Below are positions 41,473-50,007 of a stretch of DNA of 51,517 bases, piece after piece. Every line of letters begins with the position of its first letter. Positions within the stretch are counted from its first letter, which is position 1. The stretch spans positions 1 to 51,517 of the forward strand of contig VYCF01000018.1 in the NCBI GenBank assembly GCA_009844085.1, given 5' to 3'. The DNA comes from Gammaproteobacteria bacterium. Lineage in GTDB: Bacteria > Pseudomonadota > Gammaproteobacteria > Pseudomonadales > Pseudohongiellaceae. A program made the position numbers and the translations under genes. The notes under the pieces are model-generated. The model did not search any database and was not told the origin of the DNA. It saw only the letters and a list, made by a program, of their open reading frames with translations.

Positions 41473-42803
41473 GGCGCAACCTGTTCATTGTCGGGTTGAC
41501 ACACCTGTTCGACCAATCGCACCCGCCCGGTGAGAAGCTGTTCCATCATGCCGTCTTTGATGGCGCAGATCTTTTTGAGGCGGGTTTTCAAAGCGCTAAT
41601 CTCAGTGTCCATATCAGAAAGAACGGCAGCTATAGCGTCTTGTTCATCGAGAGTCGGCATGGATAACTTGAATCCTTGGAACCACGTTGAGTCAATGCTT
41701 TCGACGGTAGTACCGGCTTTGAGACAATCACGTAGCAGGTATTTCTCGACTCCCATAAGCGCGTGGACCAAGTATTGCGGACTATGAAGCGGACCGGGTT
41801 CCAATGCGCGAAGGTCTTGATTTATTGCTACAGGAATTGAATTGTTAGCGACAGGCAAGAATCGACGCAGAATCCCACTTCGAACCACAACGATGGTGGA
41901 ATTCGAGCGAATTACAGGGATACCCGTCTCCTTGACAGCTTGTTTAGTAATGTTTTCGCTAGAATCGTTTAACTGACCTTGGCGAACATCACTGGAGGTA
42001 AGCCACGGAACTGTTCCTCCGATCCAATAATGAGGAACACTCGTTAGTGGAGTCATCCCACCTCGCCATCGGCCCAGGTCCCCCAATCGTATAGTCCTCC
42101 ACTCCCCTCCATACCCAGGTAGTCGAGTCTCGCCGGTGAGGAGTTGCTGCGTGGTGGCCCGCTTGATCGCTCGCTTCTTAGCGATCAGCGCGTCCAACGA
42201 TTCGAGCAACTTGTCCACATCGGACAACGCCTCGGCGATGGCGAGTTGTTCAGGCGGTGGGGGAATGGGAATCGGCGTCGAATTGATAATTCCCGTGTTC
42301 AAATTCATTTGAGAGCCAGTTTGACCCTGTTTTGACCATTTGGGTTCCAAACTCGACAGGACGTAGTAGAGATACTCTCTTTCGGTTTGCAGATTGTTGA
42401 AAACTACGAACCCGTCGTGAATGCAGACGTTCATTCTGGTGATTATGGGTTTGCCAACCGTGGCGCAAATGCTCATAACCAAACTATCACTGAGAACTAA
42501 TCTGCTATTTGCTATACCCGCTTGAGAAAGCTTCTGGCATGTCGCATTCAGGTACTTGTCCGTGGCTGTGACATCCGCAATACGAAGCCAGCCCGTGGAT
42601 GACTCATCGTCAAACCATTTGGGGTCGTCAATGGGGCGAGGTGACGCACCACGTAGAACTCTGGCAAGCCCCCCAATTCTCGACAATTCCCAATCCTCTG
42701 GAATCACACCTACTTCAGTGTGTTTGTACCCCGTAGGCGTTTCTTTCGGTCGATGGCCAGTTGCGGTGGTGTAGCCATCATTGAGTGTCGGAGCCTCAAT
42801 CAT
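41469..42803 (-). CDS. hsdS: Type I restriction-modification specificity subunit (HsdS)
   Basis: DNA-recognition subunit, 444 aa. After YKHTEVGVIPEDWELSRIG comes the first target recognition domain (to ~185), a central conserved coiled region (EQLAIAEALSDVDKLLESLD ... TQQLLTGETRLPG), a second recognition domain (~236-390) and a second conserved region (DEQDAIAAVLSDMDTEISAL ... EQLLTGRVRL). The two half-repeats indicate a bipartite target. It is complete. Its first codons overlap the end of the small spacer ORF by 8 nt and its end overlaps the DUF4062/GHKL gene by 4 nt. Confidence 0.93.
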   Translation of the reverse strand: MIEAPTLNDGYTTATGHRPKETPTGYKHTEVGVIPEDWELSRIGGLARVLRGASPRPIDDPKWFDDESSTGWLRIADVTATDKYLNATCQKLSQAGIANSRLVLSDSLVMSICATVGKPIITRMNVCIHDGFVVFNNLQTEREYLYYVLSSLEPKWSKQGQTGSQMNLNTGIINSTPIPIPPPPEQLAIAEALSDVDKLLESLDALIAKKRAIKRATTQQLLTGETRLPGYGGEWRTIRLGDLGRWRGGMTPLTSVPHYWIGGTVPWLTSSDVRQGQLNDSSENITKQAVKETGIPVIRSNSTIVVVRSGILRRFLPVANNSIPVAINQDLRALEPGPLHSPQYLVHALMGVEKYLLRDCLKAGTTVESIDSTWFQGFKLSMPTLDEQDAIAAVLSDMDTEISALKTRLKKICAIKDGMMEQLLTGRVRLVEQVCQPDNEQVAP

Positions 42804-43047
42804 CGCAGCCGCACCTCGTAAACCGAGTACGGTGGAAAAGATTCCACAGACACTGTCTGTGGAATTGCTGAACTTCGTAAGCCGAGGGCAAGCATTTCAA
42901 TTGGCCCGACAGTGTCGGACGAATCTCCCGTGTGGACTTTGGGAATTTCCGCAACGATGTTGCGGAAATTGTTCGCTCGCGAGATTTCCGAGGCACTGTC
43001 TCGGATTTTGTCGTATTCATGAATTCGAAAACGCAGGCTTCGCTCAT
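42796..43047 (-). CDS. Possible 83-residue small protein between hsdM and hsdS
   Basis: Unrecognised frame that exactly fills the hsdM-hsdS gap. Its ATG overlaps the hsdM stop as ATGA (43047-43044), and its TGA overlaps the first codons of hsdS by 8 nt. The product (MSEACVFEFMNTTKSETVPR ...) is basic and Cys/Arg-rich without a known domain. The DNA is an array of short palindromes (42841-43028). A second frame (42800-43084) is also open and ends in an ATGA junction with hsdS. Either the palindromic element keeps frames open so that translation passes from hsdM to hsdS, or one frame is a real gene. Codon bias could not be tested. Confidence 0.35.
   Translation of the reverse strand: MSEACVFEFMNTTKSETVPRKSRERTISATSLRKFPKSTREIRPTLSGQLKCLPSAYEVQQFHRQCLWNLFHRTRFTRCGCDD
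42841..43028. repeat. Array of five short palindromes in the hsdM-hsdS spacer
   Basis: Stems: 42841-42851/42855-42865 (11 bp perfect, loop ACT), 42906-42911/42913-42918 (6 bp), 42944-42955/42959-42970 (12 bp perfect, loop GAT), 42987-42992/43000-43005 (6 bp, loop GCACTGT), and 43011-43028 around ATTCATGAAT with one mismatch. The third and fourth share an outer framework TTCCG...CGGAAAT on the minus strand; the first is a variant (TTCCAC...GTGGAAT). CACTGTC or its complement occurs in three units. Centres are 24-59 nt apart, so this is not a CRISPR. Confidence 0.8.
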
Positions 43048-45485
43048 GATGAAATTCCCATCTTTGCCAAGTGCCCCTCGACACTGCGGCTGTATGTCTC
43101 CACTTCCCGTTTCAAGTTGGGGAGCGGTTGGGCGTAGCGTTCTTCGATTTGTGCAATACGGGTCGCCAGACGTTGGGCGATGCCCCGCAGTTCGGACTCG
43201 ATGGCTGATTGGATGGCGGCGAGCCATTTGTCTTCGACGACCAAGCTCTTGATTTCCGATTCCGATAAATAGGAGAAGCGTTCGAGCACGAGGGCATCGA
43301 GAACTGCCTGCGCTTCCTTGACCGACTTGGTAGCGTCGGCTTCCGCGGCAAGCAGCTTCAGACATTGATCGAGCAGCTTGCGTTCTTCTTCTCCGTCCGG
43401 TTCGGCGCGAATCGTCCGCAATCTGGCGGTTGCGCTGGCCTTGGTCGGTTTGCCCTTGTCGTTCAGGGCTTCTTCGAGCAGACCGTCCTCGCCGGTGTGC
43501 TCCTCAGCGAACCCCTCCAACTCCCTTGATGCCGCGTCGCATTTCGTCCGCAATGATTCGATTTCGGTGCTTTCCTCCGCGTAATAGCGATTGACGACGA
43601 GTTCGGGCGGGATCAGGTCGAGCTTGTACTTGCGGCGTTTGACGATGAGGTCGGGCGTTTCCTTGAGCTTGTGCCGCTTGTCTTCAACGATGCCGCGCGG
43701 CTTGGCGGCGTCACGCCAGCCTTCGCCCACGATTAGATACACATCGTCTTGCATGGCTTCCTGCCAATAGTCCATCAGGCGCTGGTAGATGTCGTAAGGG
43801 TCGATCAGCGGCAAATCCGTGAATTCTCGCAAAATGTCTTCGGACAGCTCGGTGATGAGGAACTTTGGCACGGTCCCGGAATGGATTCTGCGCAGCCGAT
43901 CCCGATAGATTTCACGCCAATTGTTAAATGTACTCCAAACGCGATCAGAAAATTCGCAAAACTCTTCGTGGCCGGGAATCGCCGCTTCCACTTCCTGAAT
44001 GCTGATTCGCGCTTTGCTGTAGCCTTCCCGCCCACAGTCCTCGAACAGCGCTTCGCGAATCGATGGAAACACCGACCAGTACTCTCCAAGCGCATCGATG
44101 TCCCGGTTCGGGATGCCGCCGCGCAGGTGGGCTTCGAGGTCGTGCAAGTCTTCGGGTTCGCTTGAATCGATGTAACGCGGGATGTTCAAGTTGCAGTCGT
44201 TGGCCCCGCTCGTGATTTCCGCCACCGGAACCATACGCGAGTAGCGGGGAACTTCGATTTGTTCGGTGAACACGTCGACGATGCGGTGAATGTCCTGTTC
44301 GCGCAGTCGGTTCTTGTTGCCGTCCTTGATGAATCCACGGCTCGCGTCGATCATGAAAACGCCGTCGCGAAGCGGAGCGCCTTCCTTGTCGATGACGATG
44401 ATGCAAGCGGGGATGCCGGTGCCATAGAACAGATTGGCGGGAAGGCCGATGATGCCCTTGATCAGGCCGCGAGCGATAAGATTGCGGCGGATTTCGGCTT
44501 CGCGGTGGCCGCGGAACAGCACGCCGTGGGGAAGGATGATCGCGCCTTTGCCGCGGCTTCTAAGCGATGTGATGAGGTGGAGCAGGAAGGCGTAGTCTCC
44601 ATTTTTGGCGGGTGGCACGCCGTATTCGAAGCGATTGAATTCGTCGTGGTCGGGGTCAAAACCAGTGGACCAGGACTTGAAGGAAAACGGCGGATTTGCG
44701 ATGGCGAAATCATGAGTCTTGAGGCTGCCGTTCGCATTTTTGAAATAGGGGTCGGAAAGTGTATTGTCGCGCCAGATCTCGGCAGTCTCTTGTCCATGCA
44801 GGATGAGATTCATTCGGGCCAAGGACCAAGTGGCGTTGTCCATTTCCTGTCCGTAGACCGAGATTCCGTTCGGTGCTTCGTCAACGGCCTTCAACAAAAG
44901 GGAGCCCGAGCCACAGGTGGGATCGTAAATTGTTTGATCCTGGCGCGTATCGGAGCCAACGCCCACTACTTTTGCGATGATTCGGGAGACTTCGGCGGGG
45001 GTGTAAAACTGACCCTTGCTTTTGCCCGACTCGGTGGCGAAATGCATCATCAAGTATTCGTAAGCGTCGCCGAGCAGGTCGTCGCCACCGGCGCGGTTGG
45101 CGCTGAAATCGAGATCCTCGAAGATGCCGACGAGCTTGGACAAGCGATCCTGCATCGCCTTGCCCGAGCCTAGTTTGCTTTCGTCGTTGAAGTCGGCTTG
45201 GTCGATGACGCCCTTGAGATCATTGGCTTCGGCAAGCCTGCCGATGATCTTGTTGATCCTGTCACCGATTTCCTTGTGGCCCTTGAGTTCGACCATGTCG
45301 ACGAAACCGCCGCCTTCCGGCACTTCGATCAGCGCGTCGCGGTCGCTTTCGTGCTTGTCCGAGACGTACTTCATGAACAGCAACGTCAGTACGTAGTCCT
45401 TGTACTGCGAAGCGTCCATGCCGCCGCGCAGTTCGTCGCAACTCTGCCAGAGCGAAGAATAAAGCTGAGATTTCTTGAGCGCCAT
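43044..45485 (-). CDS. hsdM: Type I restriction-modification methyltransferase (HsdM)
   Basis: N6-adenine methyltransferase subunit, 813 aa. The N-terminal HsdM bundle (LYSSLWQSCDELRGGMDASQ) precedes the SAM motif DPTCGSGS (188-195) and the catalytic NPPF (264-267). The first ~480 residues cover the usual enzyme. The remaining ~330 form a long helical, Glu/Lys-rich extension ending in a coiled-coil-like segment (KREVETYSRSVEGHLAKMG), present in some longer HsdM proteins. It is first in the operon, 62 nt downstream of the iorB-like stop, with a promoter-like site and inverted repeat in that gap. Confidence 0.94.
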   Translation of the reverse strand: MALKKSQLYSSLWQSCDELRGGMDASQYKDYVLTLLFMKYVSDKHESDRDALIEVPEGGGFVDMVELKGHKEIGDRINKIIGRLAEANDLKGVIDQADFNDESKLGSGKAMQDRLSKLVGIFEDLDFSANRAGGDDLLGDAYEYLMMHFATESGKSKGQFYTPAEVSRIIAKVVGVGSDTRQDQTIYDPTCGSGSLLLKAVDEAPNGISVYGQEMDNATWSLARMNLILHGQETAEIWRDNTLSDPYFKNANGSLKTHDFAIANPPFSFKSWSTGFDPDHDEFNRFEYGVPPAKNGDYAFLLHLITSLRSRGKGAIILPHGVLFRGHREAEIRRNLIARGLIKGIIGLPANLFYGTGIPACIIVIDKEGAPLRDGVFMIDASRGFIKDGNKNRLREQDIHRIVDVFTEQIEVPRYSRMVPVAEITSGANDCNLNIPRYIDSSEPEDLHDLEAHLRGGIPNRDIDALGEYWSVFPSIREALFEDCGREGYSKARISIQEVEAAIPGHEEFCEFSDRVWSTFNNWREIYRDRLRRIHSGTVPKFLITELSEDILREFTDLPLIDPYDIYQRLMDYWQEAMQDDVYLIVGEGWRDAAKPRGIVEDKRHKLKETPDLIVKRRKYKLDLIPPELVVNRYYAEESTEIESLRTKCDAASRELEGFAEEHTGEDGLLEEALNDKGKPTKASATARLRTIRAEPDGEEERKLLDQCLKLLAAEADATKSVKEAQAVLDALVLERFSYLSESEIKSLVVEDKWLAAIQSAIESELRGIAQRLATRIAQIEERYAQPLPNLKREVETYSRSVEGHLAKMGISS

Positions 45486-45510
45486 GTTCCGACTCAGCGA
45501 CGGCTGAACT

Positions 45511-45551
45511 AATGCGGCTCAAGCATGGCCCAAGCCGCATTCAAGGGTCAA
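45511..45551 (-). promoter_or_regulatory. Candidate promoter and operator of the hsd operon
   Basis: Minus strand: TTGACC (45551-45546), 18-nt spacer, CATGCT (45527-45522), 36 nt before the hsdM ATG. An inverted repeat AATGCGGCT (45511-45519) / AGCCGCATT (45533-45541) with a 13-nt gap straddles the -10, a classic place for a repressor. It may instead be a terminator stem for the upstream oxidoreductase gene, though no T-run follows. Confidence 0.4.
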
Positions 45552-47785
45552 ACATTGCCCGCAAGCGATTGGTCGATAGAGAAATCGCGGTCGCCGATGG
45601 GGAGTTCGCGGACTCGCTGGCCGGTGAGGATGTAGATCGCGTTGGCGACTGCGGCGGCCACGGGCGGCGTTGCCGGTTCGCCGAGGCCGCCCAGGGCATT
45701 GCCGGACTCGACCAGGTGTACGACGATTTCCGGCGAGTCGGCCATGCGCAACATCTCGTAATCCGGGAAATTGCCTTGCACGACGCGGCCGTCTTCGATG
45801 GTGATCGCGCCGTATAGCGCCGCAGTGAGGCCGAAGATGATGCCGCTTTCGATCTGGGCCTCGGCAGTGTCTGGATTTACCACCCAGCCGCAGTCCATCG
45901 CGCAGGTTACCTTGTGCACGACCGGCCGGCCGTCGCCGCCTATCGAGACTTCGGCGACCTGGGCGGCGATGCTGCCGAAACTTTCCTGGACGGCGATGCC
46001 GAGCGCCCGGCCCTCGGGCAGCCCGCTGCCGTATCCCGCCGACTCGGCTGCGACTTGCAACACGTTGCGGTGGCGCGGGTGATCCTGCAGCAGTTCCATG
46101 CGCAACTGGTAGGGATTGATTCCCCTGCGATGGGCGATCTCGTCAATGAAGGACTCGATGAAGAAAGTCTGCTGCGAATGATCGACGCTTCGCCAGGAGG
46201 CGATCGGCACATGGGTCTCCACATCGACTACGCGAATCGACTGGTTGGGAATGCCGTAGGGAATGTGCGCCGCGCCGGGTACCTGGATCGGGCCCGTGAA
46301 ACGATTGTGCCAGGCCGTCACGCGTCCTTCGGCGTCGAACGCCGCCTTGAAATTGCTATGTACGGCGGGCCGGTAGTAATCCTGGCGCATGTCTTCCTCG
46401 CGGGTGAGGATCGTTTTCACCGGCACGTCAAATTCCATAGCGACAAGCGTGGCGTGATCGATCACGTTCCAGGTGAAAGGCAGGCGCCGGCCGAAGCCGC
46501 CGCCGAGATAGCTATTGTGGAACGTGACGTTGTCCTCGCTCAGGCCTGCCACCCTGGCGACCCGGCTCTTGATGCCGAGAGCGTCCTGGGTACTTGTCCA
46601 GAGGTCGGCCCGGTCGCCCTGGATATGCACCGTGCAATTCATTGGCTCCATGGCGGCGTGAGCGAGGTAGGGCACCCGGTAACTCGCTTCGAACACGTCT
46701 TGCGCGTCTTCCAGCGCGGTATCGGCGTCGCCGCTCTCGAAATCCCGCGAACCGTTGCTCTCCGCCAGCGCCCGGTCGAATCTTTCCGCGAGCACCGCGC
46801 TTGAGACGCTGTCGTTTTCGGTCGGCGCGAATTCGGCCTCGACCAGTTGGAGCGCCTGTTTCGCGCGCCAGTAATTGTCGGCGACCACGGCATAGCCATC
46901 TTCGAGTTCGACCACCTTGCGCACGCCGCGTTGGGCGAGCGCCTCTTCGGCGTTCACCGAGGCCAGTCTGGCGCCGAACACCGGCGCCAGCCGCAAGGCG
47001 GCGTACAACATGTCCTCGCTATGGGCGTCGATGCCGTAAGGCGCGCTGCCGTCGACCTTGGCCGGGATGTCGCGGCGCGAAATCGCCCTGCCCATGATGT
47101 TGAACTGCGAGCGGTCCTTGAGCACGGGATTTGCCGGCGGCTCTAGCCGTGCGGCGTCATCGGCCAGTTCGCCATAGGCGATCGAGCGGCCGCTGGCGGA
47201 GTGAATCACATGGCTCGATTCGGTGGCGCATTCCCCGGCCGCAACGCTCCAGCGTTCGGCCGCGCATTCGAGCAGCATCTGCCGCGCCGCGGCGCCGGCC
47301 ACGCGCATGCTGTTCTCGCCGGTATAGCGCACCGAGGAACTGCCGCCGGTAATTTGTATGTTGACGATCTGCGCCGCGGGAAGCGCGGCGAAATTGACCA
47401 GTCCCATGAGGAATTCCGGCAATAGCTCTTCGCCGAAACCTGCGACCACGGCTTCGTTGGCGAACAGGTCGGTGGCGGGGGCCTGTTCGACATCGACGAG
47501 TTCCCAGGCCGCGTCGAGTTCGTCGGCGGCCATCATCGCCAGGGAAGTGTGCACGCCCTGGCCCATTTCCGCATGGGGCACGTAAATCGTTACCCGGTTA
47601 TCGGGCTGCAGCCTGATCCAGGAGGTGACGAAGCGGTCGCCGCCGCTGGCAAGCGTGTCGTTGGCGAGCCGGTGGCGGCTCGGACGGGTCGCCGCGTAGC
47701 CGATCAGCACGCCGCCGCCGGCGACGGCGGAGACGAGGAGGAACTTGCGCCGGCTCAGTTTGGGTTTGGTAACTATCTTGCTCAT
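45548..47785 (-). CDS. Molybdenum hydroxylase large subunit (isoquinoline 1-oxidoreductase beta type)
   Basis: Molybdopterin-binding subunit of a xanthine dehydrogenase-family enzyme that hydroxylates N-heterocycles or oxidises aldehydes. The twin-arginine leader is LSRRKFLLVSAVAGGG, so it acts in the periplasm, as in the single-chain IorB group. VPHAEMGQGVHTSLAMMAAD and SYLGGGFGRRLPF are pterin-site motifs; Glu703 in GGLGEPATPP is the catalytic base position. 745 aa fits. It lies 9 nt after the 2Fe-2S subunit. There is no FAD subunit, so electrons probably leave through a cytochrome. Substrate unknown. Confidence 0.9.
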   Translation of the reverse strand: MSKIVTKPKLSRRKFLLVSAVAGGGVLIGYAATRPSRHRLANDTLASGGDRFVTSWIRLQPDNRVTIYVPHAEMGQGVHTSLAMMAADELDAAWELVDVEQAPATDLFANEAVVAGFGEELLPEFLMGLVNFAALPAAQIVNIQITGGSSSVRYTGENSMRVAGAAARQMLLECAAERWSVAAGECATESSHVIHSASGRSIAYGELADDAARLEPPANPVLKDRSQFNIMGRAISRRDIPAKVDGSAPYGIDAHSEDMLYAALRLAPVFGARLASVNAEEALAQRGVRKVVELEDGYAVVADNYWRAKQALQLVEAEFAPTENDSVSSAVLAERFDRALAESNGSRDFESGDADTALEDAQDVFEASYRVPYLAHAAMEPMNCTVHIQGDRADLWTSTQDALGIKSRVARVAGLSEDNVTFHNSYLGGGFGRRLPFTWNVIDHATLVAMEFDVPVKTILTREEDMRQDYYRPAVHSNFKAAFDAEGRVTAWHNRFTGPIQVPGAAHIPYGIPNQSIRVVDVETHVPIASWRSVDHSQQTFFIESFIDEIAHRRGINPYQLRMELLQDHPRHRNVLQVAAESAGYGSGLPEGRALGIAVQESFGSIAAQVAEVSIGGDGRPVVHKVTCAMDCGWVVNPDTAEAQIESGIIFGLTAALYGAITIEDGRVVQGNFPDYEMLRMADSPEIVVHLVESGNALGGLGEPATPPVAAAVANAIYILTGQRVRELPIGDRDFSIDQSLAGNV

Positions 47786-47794
47786 TGCCGCCTC

Positions 47795-48256
47795 CTATGC
47801 GCTCGCCAGGGCGCGGATCGCCTTGCGCACCCGCGGGTAGGAGCCGCAGCGGCAGATATTGGTGATGCCGGCGTCGATTTCCTCGTCGGTGGGCGAAGGA
47901 TTGCGCGCGAGCAAGGCGGAAGCCGCCATGATCATGCCCGACTGGCAATAACCGCATTGGGGCACCTGGTAATCGATCCACGCCTGTTGCACCGGGCTCA
48001 GGTCATTGGCGCCGCCAGCAACTTGAGCAAGTCCTTCGATAGTCGTAATGTCGCGTCCTTCGACCGCGCTTACCGGCGTGACGCAACTGCGCAGCGCATT
48101 GCCGTCGACATGCACCGTGCAGGCGCCGCAATTGCCGATGCCGCAGCCGAAATTGGTTCCGGTCATGCCGAGTTCGTCGCGCAGCACCCAAAGCAGGGGC
48201 ATTTCGGGTTCTATGTCGAGTTCCCGAAGCTCTCCGTTCAATCTTATCGTCGCCAC
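47795..48256 (-). CDS. 2Fe-2S subunit of molybdenum hydroxylase (isoquinoline 1-oxidoreductase alpha type)
   Basis: 153-residue electron-transfer subunit with two [2Fe-2S] clusters. The plant-type site uses Cys38, Cys43, Cys46 and Cys58 ([16 protein letters not shown]). The second uses Cys101, Cys104, Cys135 and Cys137 (CGYCQSG and ICRCGSY). All eight ligands are present. It has no signal peptide and is probably exported folded with the TAT-carrying large subunit. It is first of the two-gene unit and divergent from the aquaporin. Confidence 0.93.
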   Translation of the reverse strand: MATIRLNGELRELDIEPEMPLLWVLRDELGMTGTNFGCGIGNCGACTVHVDGNALRSCVTPVSAVEGRDITTIEGLAQVAGGANDLSPVQQAWIDYQVPQCGYCQSGMIMAASALLARNPSPTDEEIDAGITNICRCGSYPRVRKAIRALASA

Positions 48257-48373
48257 CGGTTTTCCTCCTGTGTGTCGACCGGGAAGGATAAAGGAAGCGC
48301 GAGCCGGATTCTAGCGACAGCGGGACGGATGTCGTGGATAATGCGTCCGAAACGGAAATGGCGGGGACAAGCG

Positions 48374-49036
48374 ATGAACTGGAAAATTCTCGGCTCCGAA
48401 GCGGTGGGCACTTATGCGCTGGTATTCACCGGATGCGGCGCGGTGGTGACGAACGATCTCTTCGACGTCGGCTTCGGCGCCCTCGGCATCAATCTCGTTT
48501 TCGGCATGGTGGTCATGGCCGTCGTGTATTCGTTGGGCAACGTCTCCGGCGCCCATATCAATCCCGCGGTGAGCATTGCCTTTTGCGCTTCGGGCCGACT
48601 CGAGCGCCGCCTGCTTGCGCCGTATATCGCCGCCCAGTGCCTGGGCGCAACAGCCGCCGCCTTCACCTTGCGGCTGCTGTTTCCGGATCATTCCGGCTAT
48701 GGCATGACGGCGACCGTGATCGACGTGCCGCGCACGTTCCTGTTCGAGGTGTTGCTGACTTTCGGATTGATGTTCGTAATCTTCAATGTGCTGAGCGGCA
48801 ATGGGGCCAAGAAAGTCATGGCGGGGCTCGTGATCGGCGCCGCGGTGACTCTGCTCAGCATGTTCGGCGGCGGCGTCACCGGCGCCTCGATGAATCCCGC
48901 CCGTTCGATCGGACCGGCGCTGGCGGCGCAGAACCTCGAATTGCTCTGGCTGTATCTGACCGCCCCGCCCATCGGTGCGCTGCTGGCATGGCCGGCCGCG
49001 CGCTGGTTGCAAGGTGACGATTTTCTCGCCGATTAA
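48374..49036 (+). CDS. Aquaporin / MIP family channel
   Basis: Inner-membrane channel for water or small neutral solutes, 220 aa with six helices. Both NPA boxes are present: GAHINPAVS in the first half and GASMNPARSIGPAL in the second. Length and the Arg after the second NPA suit an AqpZ-like water channel better than a glycerol facilitator. The ATG at 48374 (GGGGA upstream) begins right at the first helix; an ATG at 48341 is a less likely alternative. Its stop overlaps that of the convergent creatininase-like gene by 4 nt. Confidence 0.92.
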   Translation: MNWKILGSEAVGTYALVFTGCGAVVTNDLFDVGFGALGINLVFGMVVMAVVYSLGNVSGAHINPAVSIAFCASGRLERRLLAPYIAAQCLGATAAAFTLRLLFPDHSGYGMTATVIDVPRTFLFEVLLTFGLMFVIFNVLSGNGAKKVMAGLVIGAAVTLLSMFGGGVTGASMNPARSIGPALAAQNLELLWLYLTAPPIGALLAWPAARWLQGDDFLAD

Positions 49037-49926
49037 TTCCTGGATTCCGACAGGACCCTGCGAATTTCGTTCGCGGTGAACTCGGCGCGAAACTCGACCA
49101 TTTTCCTGCCGAGTTCGATGGTTTCTTCCATGGGAACGATCGAAACACCGTTGATGGATGCAAGGCCGGCATCGACCCGTTCGGCAATTCGTACCTGATC
49201 GGGATCCGTTACCATCATCATCGCGGTAACCCAGATATCGTCGTGATACCCGTCGTGTCCTGATTCAGCGACGCCAAGTTCCCGTTCCGTGAACCGCTCG
49301 GTTTCTACCCAGCCCGGATCGTAGAATTCCCCGACAAAGTGGATTCGCGTATTCCCGCCTCCCCATTGCGCCGTCAATGCCGCCGCGACATTGGCCATGC
49401 CGCGCTGGTTTCCGCCGCTGTCGCCGATCAGGACGATGTCGGTAAATCCGGATTGTCTCAGGCTGAGCGCAATGTCGGTCAACAGAGCCTCGTAAGTTGC
49501 CGCAGTCAGACTGATGCTGCCGGGAAATTTCATCGCGCCGCTCGGCGGGTCGATGTTTCCTTGCGGCACGAATTTCACAACAGGCGCGCAAAGGGCGTTG
49601 CCCAATTTCTCCGCGATGGCTGGACAAATTGCTTCGAGTATCAGGTTGTGCTTGCCGGTTGCCAGATAAGGCCCGTTTTCCTCGATGCCGCCCGTCGACA
49701 GGATTACCGTCGTAACGCCATCGGCAATCAGATCCCGAATTTCCATGAAGGTCAGCTCTTCCATCCAGTAAGAGTGGCCGGCCGCGATGGGACGATCGGC
49801 GGCCAGCAGTTCATCGTCCGTAAAAACAGCCTGCGCCGAAAGATTCGGAGACTGCGCGACAACAAGGCTCGTCGCCAACACACACAATCCTCTCTTGAGA
49901 CTCCCGAATTGTCTGTACGCTTTCAA
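49033..49926 (-). CDS. Secreted creatininase-family protein with altered metal ligands, TTG start
   Basis: 297-residue protein of the creatinine amidohydrolase fold. A signal peptide (LKRGLCVLATSLVVAQSPNL) precedes a creatininase domain. Where active members read E-x-H-G-P-H...G-x-D, this has EENGPYLATGKHN, and the usual NGHGGN reads GDSGGNQ. His is replaced by Asn and Ser, and Asp by His. GHDGYHDD further on may supply other ligands. The start is a TTG at 49926 with GGAGG 9 nt upstream; no ATG precedes the leader. It is divergent from the tri-haem cytochrome. A hydrolase of different specificity or a non-catalytic protein are both possible. Confidence 0.77.
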   Translation of the reverse strand: MKAYRQFGSLKRGLCVLATSLVVAQSPNLSAQAVFTDDELLAADRPIAAGHSYWMEELTFMEIRDLIADGVTTVILSTGGIEENGPYLATGKHNLILEAICPAIAEKLGNALCAPVVKFVPQGNIDPPSGAMKFPGSISLTAATYEALLTDIALSLRQSGFTDIVLIGDSGGNQRGMANVAAALTAQWGGGNTRIHFVGEFYDPGWVETERFTERELGVAESGHDGYHDDIWVTAMMMVTDPDQVRIAERVDAGLASINGVSIVPMEETIELGRKMVEFRAEFTANEIRRVLSESRN

Positions 49927-50007
49927 TTGTCCGCCCTCCGCTCAATGGCCGTGCAACGCTAACACAAAAATCTGAAATAATGGCGGCCAATAAACCGAGT
50001 AGCCGAC

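Noticed and set aside
42841..43028. CRISPR array between hsdM and hsdS
   Set aside because: The units are palindromes of different sequence and length with irregular spacing, and there are no cas genes.
32053..45485. BREX, DISARM, Dnd or Wadjet system
   Set aside because: No PglX/PglZ, DrmA/B, DndB-E or JetA-D features are present; the methylase, specificity and restriction genes are plain type I.
32023..45547. Prophage or integrative element carrying the island
   Set aside because: I found no integrase, tRNA target, direct repeats or phage structural genes at either edge.
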